From Streptomyces sp. LX-29 (GTDB lineage Bacteria; Actinomycetota; Actinomycetes; Streptomycetales; Streptomycetaceae), in contig NZ_CP089746.1 of NCBI RefSeq assembly GCF_029541745.1, positions 1,674,001 through 1,738,000 of the forward strand: a DNA stretch of 64,000 nt, read 5' to 3'. Positions 34,664 to 43,221 of the stretch are shown here, piece by piece. The translations under genes and the position numbers were made by a program. Each line of letters opens with the position of its first letter. Within the stretch, counting starts at the first letter, position 1. The notes under the pieces are model-generated. The model did not search any database. It worked only from the letters and a program-made list of their open reading frames with translations, and was not told where the DNA came from.

Positions 34664-34981
34664 ATGACACGTCAACCACCTGACTGCCTTTTCCGGCGAT
34701 GGGTGCATTCCTTCGAAGAGGACACCGAAGGCGTGGCGGTCTATCGGCCGACCGGCTATGACTTTCCACTGGCGCGCGGCCGCAGGGCACTGGAGTTCAC
34801 ACCGGACGGGACCTTCGTCGATCACCCGATCGGGCGCGGCGACGCGCCGGCCACGGCGGCCGGGCGGTGGCGGACGACCGACGGCCGACGGTTCGTGGCC
34901 TCCTTCGGCGACTCCGAACGCCCGGATCGGGAGGTGGAGATCCTGCACTGCGACGACACCGTGCTCAGGATCCGCGCGTGA
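34664..34981 (+). CDS. Small conserved-looking hypothetical protein (lipocalin-like strands)
   Basis: A 105-residue protein, beginning MTRQPPDCLFRRWVHSFEED. Successive short strands (GVAVYRPTG, ALEFTPDGTF, AAGRWRTTDG, RFVASFGD, VEILHCDDTVLRI) suggest a small beta-barrel such as the lipocalin-like domains that follow an L-x-G-x-W start. No signal peptide. The start has only a weak AAAGTGG site. It is divergent from the metalloprotease with a shared palindrome, so it may be co-regulated or an inhibitor or partner; that is speculation. Confidence 0.6.
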   Translation: MTRQPPDCLFRRWVHSFEEDTEGVAVYRPTGYDFPLARGRRALEFTPDGTFVDHPIGRGDAPATAAGRWRTTDGRRFVASFGDSERPDREVEILHCDDTVLRIRA

Positions 34982-35063
34982 GCCTCCGAGGCCCGCCGAC
35001 GGTCGGCCCCGCGCCCCGCCGCGGCGCCGACGCACACCGACCTCCTCGTCGCCCGCCGGGGAC

Positions 35064-35783
35064 TCAGGGCGTCCACGACGGGTCGCGGCCGACGAGCCCC
35101 AGGGCCCGGTCCCACAGGGGAGCGTCGTCCGGAACCGTCACCGCGGGCCCGAACATGCCCGCCACCCCCTCCGCGCTCGCCGTCTCCTCGAGCATCCCGA
35201 AGACGGCCTCGACGCTGCCCCGATCGGGCTCGTACGGCTGACCCGTCGCCCGCGCGAGGTCCCACCCGTGGACGAGCACCTCGTCCAGGGCCACGATGCC
35301 CATCGCCTCGGCCGGCATGGTCACTCCTCCCGCCTCGGCCGTGCCGACCCACGCGGCGGGGTCACGCCAGGCGGCCGCCAGCTCGTCCAACTGTCGCGGC
35401 AGCAGTTCGCGCCACCGGGGGTCCAGCCGGTCCGCCGAGGCGCGCGGCGCCCCGGGGGGCGCCGGCTTCGCACCGCCGGACCCGCGAGGGATCCACTCGG
35501 CCTTCCGCACCGCATGCTGGAAGGCGACCGTCAGATCCATCAGGTGGTCCAGCAGCGCCGCCACCGGATACTCCGCACACGGCGTGCGGGCCGACAGCAG
35601 CGTGTCGGTGACGCCGTCCAACAGCGCGGCCACCCCGCGCATCGCGGGCCCGAGGTCGACGGGGACGGCGCCCCCTTCCGCCGCGCCACCGACAACGGGC
35701 TTCTCGCCCGTATCGCCATTCCCGGGGTGGTGATGTCCGGGATCGCGGTGTTCGGGCTGGATGTCGCTGATGTCGTCGGTCAC
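35064..35783 (-). CDS. TIGR03086 / maleylpyruvate isomerase-like DinB-fold protein
   Basis: A 239-residue protein of the DinB/MDMPI four-helix-bundle superfamily. Features are TPCAEYPVAALLDHLMDL near residue 70 (the helix with a metal-binding His), WRDPAAWVG, and ALDEVLVHGWDLARATGQ, the second metal-binding helix, as in TIGR03086 proteins. Metal-dependent, often thiol-linked, function is known only for relatives. The GTG start follows GAGGAGAG and gives a His/Gly-rich N-terminal tail. It lies 80 bases after the exonuclease gene in the same direction. Confidence 0.75.
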   Translation of the reverse strand: MTDDISDIQPEHRDPGHHHPGNGDTGEKPVVGGAAEGGAVPVDLGPAMRGVAALLDGVTDTLLSARTPCAEYPVAALLDHLMDLTVAFQHAVRKAEWIPRGSGGAKPAPPGAPRASADRLDPRWRELLPRQLDELAAAWRDPAAWVGTAEAGGVTMPAEAMGIVALDEVLVHGWDLARATGQPYEPDRGSVEAVFGMLEETASAEGVAGMFGPAVTVPDDAPLWDRALGLVGRDPSWTP

Positions 35784-35863
35784 GGCGGCTCTCCTCGTCC
35801 GATGGTCTCCCTGTATGGGCCTTGATACAGACCTTCCAGCCCGGGAGGACTCATCGCTCGGAG

Positions 35864-36586
35864 TCAGCCCGCCGGCGTGGCGGGCCCCCGCAGCGGCCAG
35901 CCGCCGTCCACCACCGCCTCCGGCGTGCCCTTGCGGCGCAGCCACTGCTGATAGCCCGCGGCCCACTCCGCGTACCACCCGATCTGCTCGCGGTGGAGCT
36001 CCCACGGCTCCATGGCGGCGACCGTCGGGTGTGCCTCGGCGACCGCGAAGGCGACCCGCGCGGCGGCCAGCGCGTCCGCCCCGGCCTCGTGTGCGCCGTC
36101 CAGCACCACGCCGTAGACCTGGCAGACGGCCTCCAGAGTGCGCTTGCCCCGGCGGTAGCGGTCCACCGCCCGGTCTATGGTGAGCGGGTCGACGACCGGG
36201 CCGGTCTCGGCGCCGCCCAGCCGGTCGCCCAGCGACGGCAGCCCGTGCCGCCGCAACTCGGCGGCGAGCAGGCTCAGGTCGAAGGCCGCGTTGTAGGCCA
36301 CCACCGGCGCGCCGGCGCGCCAATGTCCGACCAAGGCGTCCGCCACCTCGTCGGCCACCTCGGCGGCCGGCCGGCCGCGATCCGCCACGCGCTCGTTGGT
36401 GATGCCGTGCACGGCGACGGCGTCGTCCGGTATGAGCACGCCCGGATCGGCCAGCCAGTCCCGTCGCCCGATCGGCTCCCCCGCCTTCACCTCGACGACC
36501 GCGGCGGTCACGATCCGCGCCTCACGCGGATCGGTGCCCGTCGTCTCAAGATCGAAGCCGATCAGCAGCTCCCGGTGCCAGCCCAT
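35864..36586 (-). CDS. 3'-5' exonuclease, DnaQ/DEDDh type
   Basis: A 240-residue nuclease. Exo I is FDLETTGTDP with D12 and E14; Exo II is VAYNAAFDLSLLAAEL; Exo III is HEAGADALAAARV, with the H-x4-D pattern of DEDDh enzymes. The remaining C terminus (WYAEWAAGYQQWLRRKGTPE) is the usual tail of Streptomyces exonucleases of this type. It may proofread or trim DNA or RNA. The start is set by GAAGGAGGG. No polymerase domain is attached. Confidence 0.88.
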   Translation of the reverse strand: MGWHRELLIGFDLETTGTDPREARIVTAAVVEVKAGEPIGRRDWLADPGVLIPDDAVAVHGITNERVADRGRPAAEVADEVADALVGHWRAGAPVVAYNAAFDLSLLAAELRRHGLPSLGDRLGGAETGPVVDPLTIDRAVDRYRRGKRTLEAVCQVYGVVLDGAHEAGADALAAARVAFAVAEAHPTVAAMEPWELHREQIGWYAEWAAGYQQWLRRKGTPEAVVDGGWPLRGPATPAG

Positions 36587-36746
36587 GGCGGCCCTCCTTC
36601 GCGGTACTTTCCCCCGGTTGTCCATCAGACTCGCACGCACCACTGACAACGCGGCCCCGCCGGCCGCCGGGGCGTGGCCGCGACGCCCCGGAACCCCCGG
36701 GCGGCGGCCCCGGCACCGGCCGGCGGCAGGGCGGCGGGAAGGGTGC

Positions 36747-37985
36747 TCAGGACACCGGGCGGGAGTCCGCCCACACGCCCTCGAACTCCTCCCGGTAGGT
36801 GTCGAAGAGTCCGTTCTCGATCTCGTCCCGGTCCTCCCGCACCACGTTCGGCGTGCCGCCGCGCAACACCAGCACCGGGGCCTCCATGCCGCGCGCCTTA
36901 CGCAGATACGGCTGGACGATGGCGAGCCCGTCCGCCCCGTCGCCGTTGACCAGGTAGGCGGTGAAGCGGGGCGTCTCGTCGAAGACGTGGATCTCGAAGG
37001 CGCCCGGGTCGCGGAGCCGGGAGCGGACCCGCCGCATATGGAGGATGTTCATCTCCACCGAGCGGCTCATCTCCCCCTTCTTCAGCCCCAGTTCCCGCTC
37101 CCGCCGGCGGACCGCGCTACTGGCCGGGTTGAGGAAGAGCAGCCGGGCCCGGCAGCCGGTCTCGGCGAGCCGGACCAGCCGCCGCCCCGAGTAGTTCTGC
37201 ACCAGCAGGTTGAGGCCGATGCCCACCGCGTCCAGGCGGCGGGCGTTGCCGAACAGGTCCTCGGCGGGGAGCTGGCGCTGCAGCCGGACCCGGTCGGGGT
37301 GGACCCCGACGACATCGGCGTAGCGGTCGCCCACCAGGTCCTCGACGGCGTCTATGGGCAGCCGGTTCGCGGACGGGGAGACGTTGCCGCTGCCGAGTAT
37401 CTCCAGCAGCCGCGCGGAGGCGCGCTCCGCCTGGGCGAGCACCGTCTGGGAGAGCGCCCGGTTGCGGGAGACCACGTTCCGGGTGACCTCCAGCTCGTCC
37501 AGGGCAAGCTCCAGGTCGCGCCGGTCGTCCAGGTACGGCTCGAAGCAGGGCCAGTGCTGGACCAGCAGCTCCCGCAGCTGCGGGAGGGTGAGGAAGCTGA
37601 TGACGTTGTCGTCCGCCGGGTCCAGCAGATAGCCCTTGCGGCGGCTGACCTCCCGCACGGCCACCGCGCGCTGCACCCACTCCTGGCCCGCCGGCCCGGC
37701 GGCCGCCACCACCCAGTCGTCGCCGTGGACCGGCTCGTAGATGGGCCGCAGCACAGCCGAGACGACGGCACGCAGCCGCTGTTCGACGAGGTTCAACCAG
37801 ATGTACGCGCGCCCCGCGCGGCGGGCGCGGGTGCGCACCTCTGTCCAGGCGTCGGTGTCCCAGTCCAGCTCCGCGCCGATCTCCACCGGACGCACGAGGG
37901 ACACCGCGCCGGGTGGCGCGTCGGTGGCGCCGTCACCCCCGGAACCTCCGTCGCCAGGGGGCAGCTCCAACCCGCCCGAGCTCAC
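36747..37985 (-). CDS. SAV2148-family HEPN-domain protein
   Basis: A 412-residue protein of the Streptomyces SAV2148 family. The N-terminal half (about 30-200) includes RAYIWLNLVEQRLRAVV and an all-helical region ending in ELEVTRNVVSRNRALSQTVL, which could hold a HEPN-type R-x4-6-H-like site, though the histidine is not obvious (R-N-x-x-x-R-N instead). The C-terminal half resembles a nucleotide- or effector-binding domain (MSRSVEMNILHMRRVRSRL, FTAYLVNGDGADGLAIV). Swt1-type HEPN domains are often RNases in stress or defence. The GTG start follows GGAAGG. It stands alone; function unknown. Confidence 0.75.
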   Translation of the reverse strand: MSSGGLELPPGDGGSGGDGATDAPPGAVSLVRPVEIGAELDWDTDAWTEVRTRARRAGRAYIWLNLVEQRLRAVVSAVLRPIYEPVHGDDWVVAAAGPAGQEWVQRAVAVREVSRRKGYLLDPADDNVISFLTLPQLRELLVQHWPCFEPYLDDRRDLELALDELEVTRNVVSRNRALSQTVLAQAERASARLLEILGSGNVSPSANRLPIDAVEDLVGDRYADVVGVHPDRVRLQRQLPAEDLFGNARRLDAVGIGLNLLVQNYSGRRLVRLAETGCRARLLFLNPASSAVRRRERELGLKKGEMSRSVEMNILHMRRVRSRLRDPGAFEIHVFDETPRFTAYLVNGDGADGLAIVQPYLRKARGMEAPVLVLRGGTPNVVREDRDEIENGLFDTYREEFEGVWADSRPVS

Positions 37986-38072
37986 CTTGCACCGCCTTCC
38001 GCCCCCGTCCAACGATCACCGCAGACTACTGCGCGCACAGAGGTGGTGCAGCACGATCGATCGAGGTCCGGG

Positions 38073-39473
38073 TCAACGTTCCGCTTCCGTATGACCGTTG
38101 TGACTCGCCAGTGCGGGCGGCGTGAGCGGATTCATAGCGGTGACGTCCCGCGGAGCCAGTTGGAAGCCCTGCCAGTGGACCGGCATCGGCTGCTGGTCCT
38201 CGTCCCGCGCGATGTGGTGGAAGCCGATGTGGACCCAGACGACGGGGTGTTCGAGAGTCTGGCCGTCAACCCAGGTGTCGACACTTCTGCCCGCGCGGGC
38301 GCCGCAGTCGCGGAGGTTGTGGCTGGCGAACTGTTCGCAGCCGCGGTACTCGGTGACGTACACGTCGTGCCGGGTGTACGGGCGGCCCTGGTACCGGGTG
38401 GTGCGGCCGGGCACGATCTCGTACGACCTGGGGTGGCCGTCCGCGTTCCGACCGGCGGTGCTGACGACCCGCCACCAGCGGGTGCCCACCGCGTCCCCGG
38501 CCAGCTCCCTGGTGACACGGGTGCGCGTGGTGCGGGTCCTGGGGAGCCGTCCCGACTCCTGGGTCGTCGTCGAGTCGTACTGCTCGACGACGCTCTTCGA
38601 GGAGCCGTCGAGCCCGAAGTTGAGCCGCCAGAAGACGTTGTGGCTGTGGCTGGTGGCGTAGTCCCCGGCGCCCCTGCCGAGGGGCCATCCGCGGCCGTCC
38701 CCGGCGTCGTAGTCGATCGGCGAGAGTGAGCCGGTGGCGCCGACCTGCATCGTCATGGTGCCGTCCGAGGAGAACCGCCACTCGGTGATGTACTCGTACC
38801 AGCCGACCAGATTGACGGTGTAGACCAACAGGTCCCTGTCCTGGACCTGGTGGACCTCGCCCGCGTCGGTGCCCACCATGCGATAGGCGTGACCGCGGGC
38901 GCGGGTGGTGGCGCACAACCCCGCGACGTTCTCCCGGCTCGGCTCCGAAGCCCCCCGCACCCGCACCGTCTTGATCGTGCCGCCGGGGCACTCCGCCGGA
39001 TCCAACTGCTGGAGTCCCTGCGCGAACCCCTGCCCGGTGAGGTCGTCGTACTCCACCGAGCCGTCGTCATAGGGCACATGGATCTGGGCGAGCTTGGCGG
39101 AGGTCAGCACCTTGATCGGGCGGGGCTCGCCCCGCGGCTGGTACGTGACGTCCTTCAGCACCAGTCCGGCGTGCGACTCGTAGCTCCAGCACATGCGCCA
39201 GACCGTGCCGCCCGACAACCGCTGCTCGATGCGGTACGGGGCGCCGCACGCGGCGGCGGGAGCGGCCGCGGCGGCGGGAGCGGGGCCGGCCGGGGCGGCG
39301 GCCGACGGCGGCCGCGCGGTGGGCGGCAGCGCCCGCGCGGGGCCGACGGCCGCGCCTCCCGCCGCCAGCAACAGCGAAAGGGCGAGCGCCGAGAGCGCCC
39401 GAAGGCGAAGCGCCGGGCGGCGGCCCCGCGCGGGGCGGCGCCTACGGTCGCGCGGGACGGGCATGGCACGCAT
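38073..39473 (-). CDS. Copper amine oxidase-like catalytic-domain protein, exported
   Basis: A 466-residue secreted protein with a Sec-type signal (ALRLRALSALALSLLLAAGG). It matches the C-terminal beta-sandwich of copper amine oxidases: the copper ligand pair H-S-H (near 275-277) and a third histidine near 420 (VWVHIGFHHI). The topaquinone motif, normally T-x-x-N-Y-(D/E)-Y, reads V-G-W-Y-E-Y near 224, so the precursor tyrosine is there but the Asn and Thr are not. N-terminal N2/N3 domains are missing but seem to be encoded by the preceding gene. Amine oxidation is therefore uncertain. Confidence 0.72.
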   Translation of the reverse strand: MRAMPVPRDRRRRPARGRRPALRLRALSALALSLLLAAGGAAVGPARALPPTARPPSAAAPAGPAPAAAAAPAAACGAPYRIEQRLSGGTVWRMCWSYESHAGLVLKDVTYQPRGEPRPIKVLTSAKLAQIHVPYDDGSVEYDDLTGQGFAQGLQQLDPAECPGGTIKTVRVRGASEPSRENVAGLCATTRARGHAYRMVGTDAGEVHQVQDRDLLVYTVNLVGWYEYITEWRFSSDGTMTMQVGATGSLSPIDYDAGDGRGWPLGRGAGDYATSHSHNVFWRLNFGLDGSSKSVVEQYDSTTTQESGRLPRTRTTRTRVTRELAGDAVGTRWWRVVSTAGRNADGHPRSYEIVPGRTTRYQGRPYTRHDVYVTEYRGCEQFASHNLRDCGARAGRSVDTWVDGQTLEHPVVWVHIGFHHIARDEDQQPMPVHWQGFQLAPRDVTAMNPLTPPALASHNGHTEAER

Positions 39474-39682
39474 GGCTGCACTCCTGTACGGAAGCCGACG
39501 GTGGGGAGTAGGGGCGAGGCGACGGGGGTCCGCGGGCGAGGCGGTCCGGGGCCGGGCGGCCCCGGGTGACGGACGATCCGAGGCCGGGGGCCTCCGGGGA
39601 CGAGACGGTCCGAGGCCGGGCGGCATCCGGAGACGAGACGGTCCGAGGGCCGGGGCCTCCGGGGACGGAGCCGCGCGGCGGC

Positions 39683-40519
39683 TCAGTCCAGCCGGGACAC
39701 GCTGCGGGCGCTCAGGTCGACCACGAACCAGCGGGTGTCGATCCACGGCCCGTTGCGCACTCTGCTGAAGAGCCGGACGCAGCGGTGCCGGCCGCAGGCG
39801 CCCAGCCGCGCGGGGCCGGGGTTCTCCGCATCCACGCGGTAGACGAAGCCGGTGACCGTCAACTGCGCGGGGTCGGTCAGCTCCCTTCCGGTGGCGTCGC
39901 GGTAGTCCCTCCGCAGCCCCTCACCCAGCCGCCGGTCGCCGATCAACAGCCGGGCCGCCTCGACGGCCTCCTGCCGGCTCGGCGGCGGCTGCACGCCGCG
40001 TTGCGTGTCGGTGCGCACCACCCGACCGGAGGCGAGGTCCACCGTGGTGGTGACGTAGGCGTCCCGCCGGTAGTCGTAGGAGGACACCTGGGCGCGCCGC
40101 GGCGGGGCGGCGGCACCGGCCTCCTTGGGGGGTACCTCGGCGAGGTCCACGGAGAGCGGCTGCGGGCCGGGGGCGCCTCGGACGCCCTCGCCGGCCTCGC
40201 GCGGGTCGGCGCTCAGCGCCAGGGCGCGGGCGCGCCCGATCTCGTCGTCCGTCAGCGGGTCCGTCCCGCCGCCGGCGGCGACCCGCGGCGGCGGGGGTTC
40301 CACCACGCCGGGCGGCGGGGCCCCGTCGCCTCCGGCGGCCGACCCCTGCGCCGCTCCCGGCCCGTACCGCACCTGCTCGTACCGCGCGTGTCCGTACGCC
40401 GGGTCCCGCGGGGAGTCCCCGGAGGCCGCACCCGGAAGGGTGACCGCGACGAGGGCCGCCCCGACGGTGACCGCGATCGACGCGCCGGCCACCACGGTGC
40501 CCAGGTGGCGCTGGGTCAT
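39683..40519 (-). CDS. Exported protein resembling copper amine oxidase N-terminal domains
   Basis: A 278-residue protein with an N-terminal hydrophobic signal or anchor (TVVAGASIAVTVGAALVAV), a Pro/Gly-rich linker, then DPLTDDEIGRARALAL, two strands (SYDYRRDAYVTTTVDLASGRVVR) and EAVEAARLLIGD, which resemble the N2/N3 domains that precede the catalytic domain in copper amine oxidases. It ends 209 bases before the catalytic-domain gene on the same strand. The two are best read as one enzyme divided in two. Function of the separated pieces is unknown. The ATG chosen has GGAGGA upstream. Confidence 0.65.
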   Translation of the reverse strand: MTQRHLGTVVAGASIAVTVGAALVAVTLPGAASGDSPRDPAYGHARYEQVRYGPGAAQGSAAGGDGAPPPGVVEPPPPRVAAGGGTDPLTDDEIGRARALALSADPREAGEGVRGAPGPQPLSVDLAEVPPKEAGAAAPPRRAQVSSYDYRRDAYVTTTVDLASGRVVRTDTQRGVQPPPSRQEAVEAARLLIGDRRLGEGLRRDYRDATGRELTDPAQLTVTGFVYRVDAENPGPARLGACGRHRCVRLFSRVRNGPWIDTRWFVVDLSARSVSRLD

Positions 40520-40947
40520 GCTGCGCACGTCCTCCCCCATCCTTCTCTCCCCTGTCCCCTGAGGCCGGCCCGTGTTCCCCGGACGGGCTCCCCCGCCTCT
40601 CGGCCGCCGCCCCTCGGTGCCCCGCGCTCGGTGTACCAGCTCTGGCTCCGGCCGTCCGACCAGCCGGCCGCCCGGCCACCCGGCCGCTGGAGTGCGGACC
40701 GGAGTGCCGATTCCCCCCTGTTCCCCCGGACGGCCGGATGAGACCGCATTCCGGGTGATCGCCCCCAGTATGCGGAGGTCACCCGAGAGGACGAACCGAT
40801 GTGGTCGCGGATTGCCTCCGTATTGAGGAAGATCTGGCGAAAGAGGCCCGCCTGGAGGGCAGTTGGGCCACGATGCCCCTCGCCCCGGGGGCGCGGCACC
40901 GACAGGCGTCCTCGCGGCGCACGGCGAAGAAGTGGAAGAGTCGACGC
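40520..40947. other. Divergent intergenic region before the debranching enzyme
   Basis: A 428-base gap between divergent genes. The GTG at 40801, with GAGAGGAC upstream, opens a frame that runs into the debranching enzyme and would add 49 residues; the ATG at 40799 in another frame uses the same ribosome site. No clear promoter hexamers were picked out. The plus side before 40790 contains no gene that could be supported. Confidence 0.35.
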
Positions 40948-43077
40948 ATGCAGGTGTGGCCGGGACAGGCTTATCCCCTCGGCGCCACGTACGACGGCGC
41001 CGGTACCAACTTCGCGGTGTTCTCCGAGGCCGCCCAACGGATCGAGCTGTGCCTGCTCCACGACGACGGTTCGGAGACCGCGGTGGAGCTGCGCGAGAAC
41101 GACGCGTTCGTCCGCCACGCCTATCTGCCCGGGGTCATGCCCGGACAGCGCTACGGCTTCCGGGTGCACGGCCCGTACCAACCGGAGCGCGGGCACCGCT
41201 GCAACTCCGCCAAGCTGCTGCTGGACCCCTACGCCAAGGCGATCAGCGGTCGGATCGACTGGGGAGAGGAGGTCTACGGCTACCACTTCGACCGGCCGGA
41301 CCGGCGGAACGACCTGGACTCCGCCCCGCACACGATGGCGTCGGTCGTGGTCAATCCCTACTTCGACTGGGGCGACGACCGGCCGCCGCGCACCGACTAC
41401 CACCGGACGGTCATCTACGAGGCCCATGTGAAGGGCCTGACGATGCGGCACCCGGCGCTCCCGGAGGAGCTGCGCGGGACCTACGCGGCGCTGGCCCATC
41501 CGGCGATCATCGAACACCTGACGGAGTTGGGCGTCACCACGCTGGAGCTGATGCCGGTCCACCAGTTCGTCACCGACCACCGGCTGTCCGACGCGGGGCT
41601 GACCAACTACTGGGGCTACAACACGATCGGGTTCTTCGCGCCGCACAACGCCTACGCCTCCTGGGGCGACCGGGGCCAGCAGGTGCTGGAGTTCAAGTCC
41701 GCCGTGCGGGCGCTGCACCAGGCGGGCATCGAGGTGATTCTCGACGTCGTCTACAACCACACCGCCGAGGGCAGCCACCTGGGACCGACGCTGTCCTTCC
41801 GGGGCCTGGACAACGCCTCGTACTACCGGCTCACCGATGACCGGCGGTACTACATGGACACCACCGGGACCGGGAACTCGCTGCTGATGCGCAGCCCGCA
41901 CGTGCTCCAGCTGATCATGGACTCGCTGCGCTACTGGGTCACCGAGATGCGGGTGGACGGCTTCCGGTTCGATCTGGCGGCCACCCTGGCACGCCAGTTC
42001 CACGAGGTGGACCGGCTCTCGTCCTTCTTCGACCTGGTGCAGCAGGACCCGGTGGTCAGCCAGGTGAAGCTGATCGCGGAGCCCTGGGACCTGGGCGAGG
42101 GCGGCTACCAGGTCGGCAACTTCCCACCGCTGTGGACCGAATGGAACGGCAAGTTCCGCGACACGGTGCGCGATCTGTGGCGCGGCGAGCCGCGCACGCT
42201 GGCCGAGTTCGCCTCCCGGCTGACCGGCTCCTCCGACCTCTACCAGGGCGACGGTCGGCGCCCGCTGGCCTCGGTCAACTTCGTGACCTGCCATGACGGC
42301 TTCACCCTGCGCGATCTGGTGTCGTACGACAGGAAGCACAACGAGGCCAACGGCGAGGGCAACAACGACGGCGAGAGCTACAACCGGTCCTGGAACTGCG
42401 GGGTCGAGGGCGAGACCGACGACCCCGAGGTGCTGGCGCTGCGCGGCCGACAGATGCGCAACTTCGTCGCGACGCTGATGCTCTCCCAGGGCGTGCCGAT
42501 GCTGAGCCACGGCGACGAGTTCGGACGCAGCCAGCGCGGCAACAACAACGCCTACTGTCAGGACAACGAGCTCTCCTGGGTGCGCTGGCCGGACCCGGCA
42601 CGGGAGGACTCCGCGACCGCGCTGGAGCTGCTGCGCTTCACCCGGGCGCTGGTCTGGCTGCGCCGGGACCATCCGGTCTTCCGGCGCCGCCGGTTCTTCC
42701 ACGGGCGCCCGGTGGAGGGGACCCACGACGAGCTGTCGGACATCGCGTGGTTCACCCGGAGGGGCGAGGAGATGCAGGCACGCGACTGGCAGGCGGCGCA
42801 CGCCAAGTCGCTGACGGTCTTCCTCAACGGCAACGCGATCTCGGAGCCGGGCGTGCGCGGCGAGCGCATCCTCGACGACTCGTTCCTGCTGATGTTCAAC
42901 GCGCACCACGAGTCGCTGGAGTTCACGGTGCCGGTGGACCACGGCCGACAGTGGCAGGTCGTGGTGGACACGGCCGTGGCGGGCGGGGTCGAGCCCGGGA
43001 GCGGGGCGAAGGTGGCGGCGGGCGACCGACTCACCCTGGTGGACCGGAGCCTGACGGTGTTGCAGCGTCCGGGTTAG
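40948..43077 (+). CDS. glgX: Glycogen debranching enzyme (GlgX/TreX), GH13
   Basis: A 709-residue isoamylase-type enzyme cleaving alpha-1,6 branches. It has an N-terminal CBM48 domain (about 1-150), then the (beta/alpha)8 barrel with DVVYNHTAEGS, nucleophile D342 (DGFRFDLA), acid E378 (AEPWD) and D450 (CHDGFT), and a C-terminal beta domain. Liberated linear glucans can feed TreY and TreZ encoded nearby. The ATG with GGAAGAG is preferred (MQVWPGQAYPLG is the common family start), though a GTG at 40801 in frame has a good ribosome site too. A very strong terminator follows. Confidence 0.92.
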   Translation: MQVWPGQAYPLGATYDGAGTNFAVFSEAAQRIELCLLHDDGSETAVELRENDAFVRHAYLPGVMPGQRYGFRVHGPYQPERGHRCNSAKLLLDPYAKAISGRIDWGEEVYGYHFDRPDRRNDLDSAPHTMASVVVNPYFDWGDDRPPRTDYHRTVIYEAHVKGLTMRHPALPEELRGTYAALAHPAIIEHLTELGVTTLELMPVHQFVTDHRLSDAGLTNYWGYNTIGFFAPHNAYASWGDRGQQVLEFKSAVRALHQAGIEVILDVVYNHTAEGSHLGPTLSFRGLDNASYYRLTDDRRYYMDTTGTGNSLLMRSPHVLQLIMDSLRYWVTEMRVDGFRFDLAATLARQFHEVDRLSSFFDLVQQDPVVSQVKLIAEPWDLGEGGYQVGNFPPLWTEWNGKFRDTVRDLWRGEPRTLAEFASRLTGSSDLYQGDGRRPLASVNFVTCHDGFTLRDLVSYDRKHNEANGEGNNDGESYNRSWNCGVEGETDDPEVLALRGRQMRNFVATLMLSQGVPMLSHGDEFGRSQRGNNNAYCQDNELSWVRWPDPAREDSATALELLRFTRALVWLRRDHPVFRRRRFFHGRPVEGTHDELSDIAWFTRRGEEMQARDWQAAHAKSLTVFLNGNAISEPGVRGERILDDSFLLMFNAHHESLEFTVPVDHGRQWQVVVDTAVAGGVEPGSGAKVAAGDRLTLVDRSLTVLQRPG

Positions 43078-43090
43078 CCGACCCGAGCGC

Positions 43091-43148
43091 CCGATCGGTT
43101 CCGCGGTCGGTCCGGCGGCGCCGTCGGACCGACCGCGGAACCGACCGG
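43091..43148 (+). terminator. Very long hairpin terminator after the debranching enzyme gene
   Basis: Arms of 20 perfect base pairs (43095-43114 with 43125-43144, core GGTTCCGCGGTCGGTCCG) around a 10-base loop, extending to 23 pairs across one A-C mismatch. It begins 13 bases past the stop. There is no T run. It would isolate the debranching gene from treY and may also block antisense transcription. Confidence 0.85.
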
Positions 43149-43221
43149 AGTAGTACACCCGTTCGGGTGGACGTCCGCGGGCGCACATCGGGTACGGACG
43201 GTGGCTGGGTACGTACGTTCT

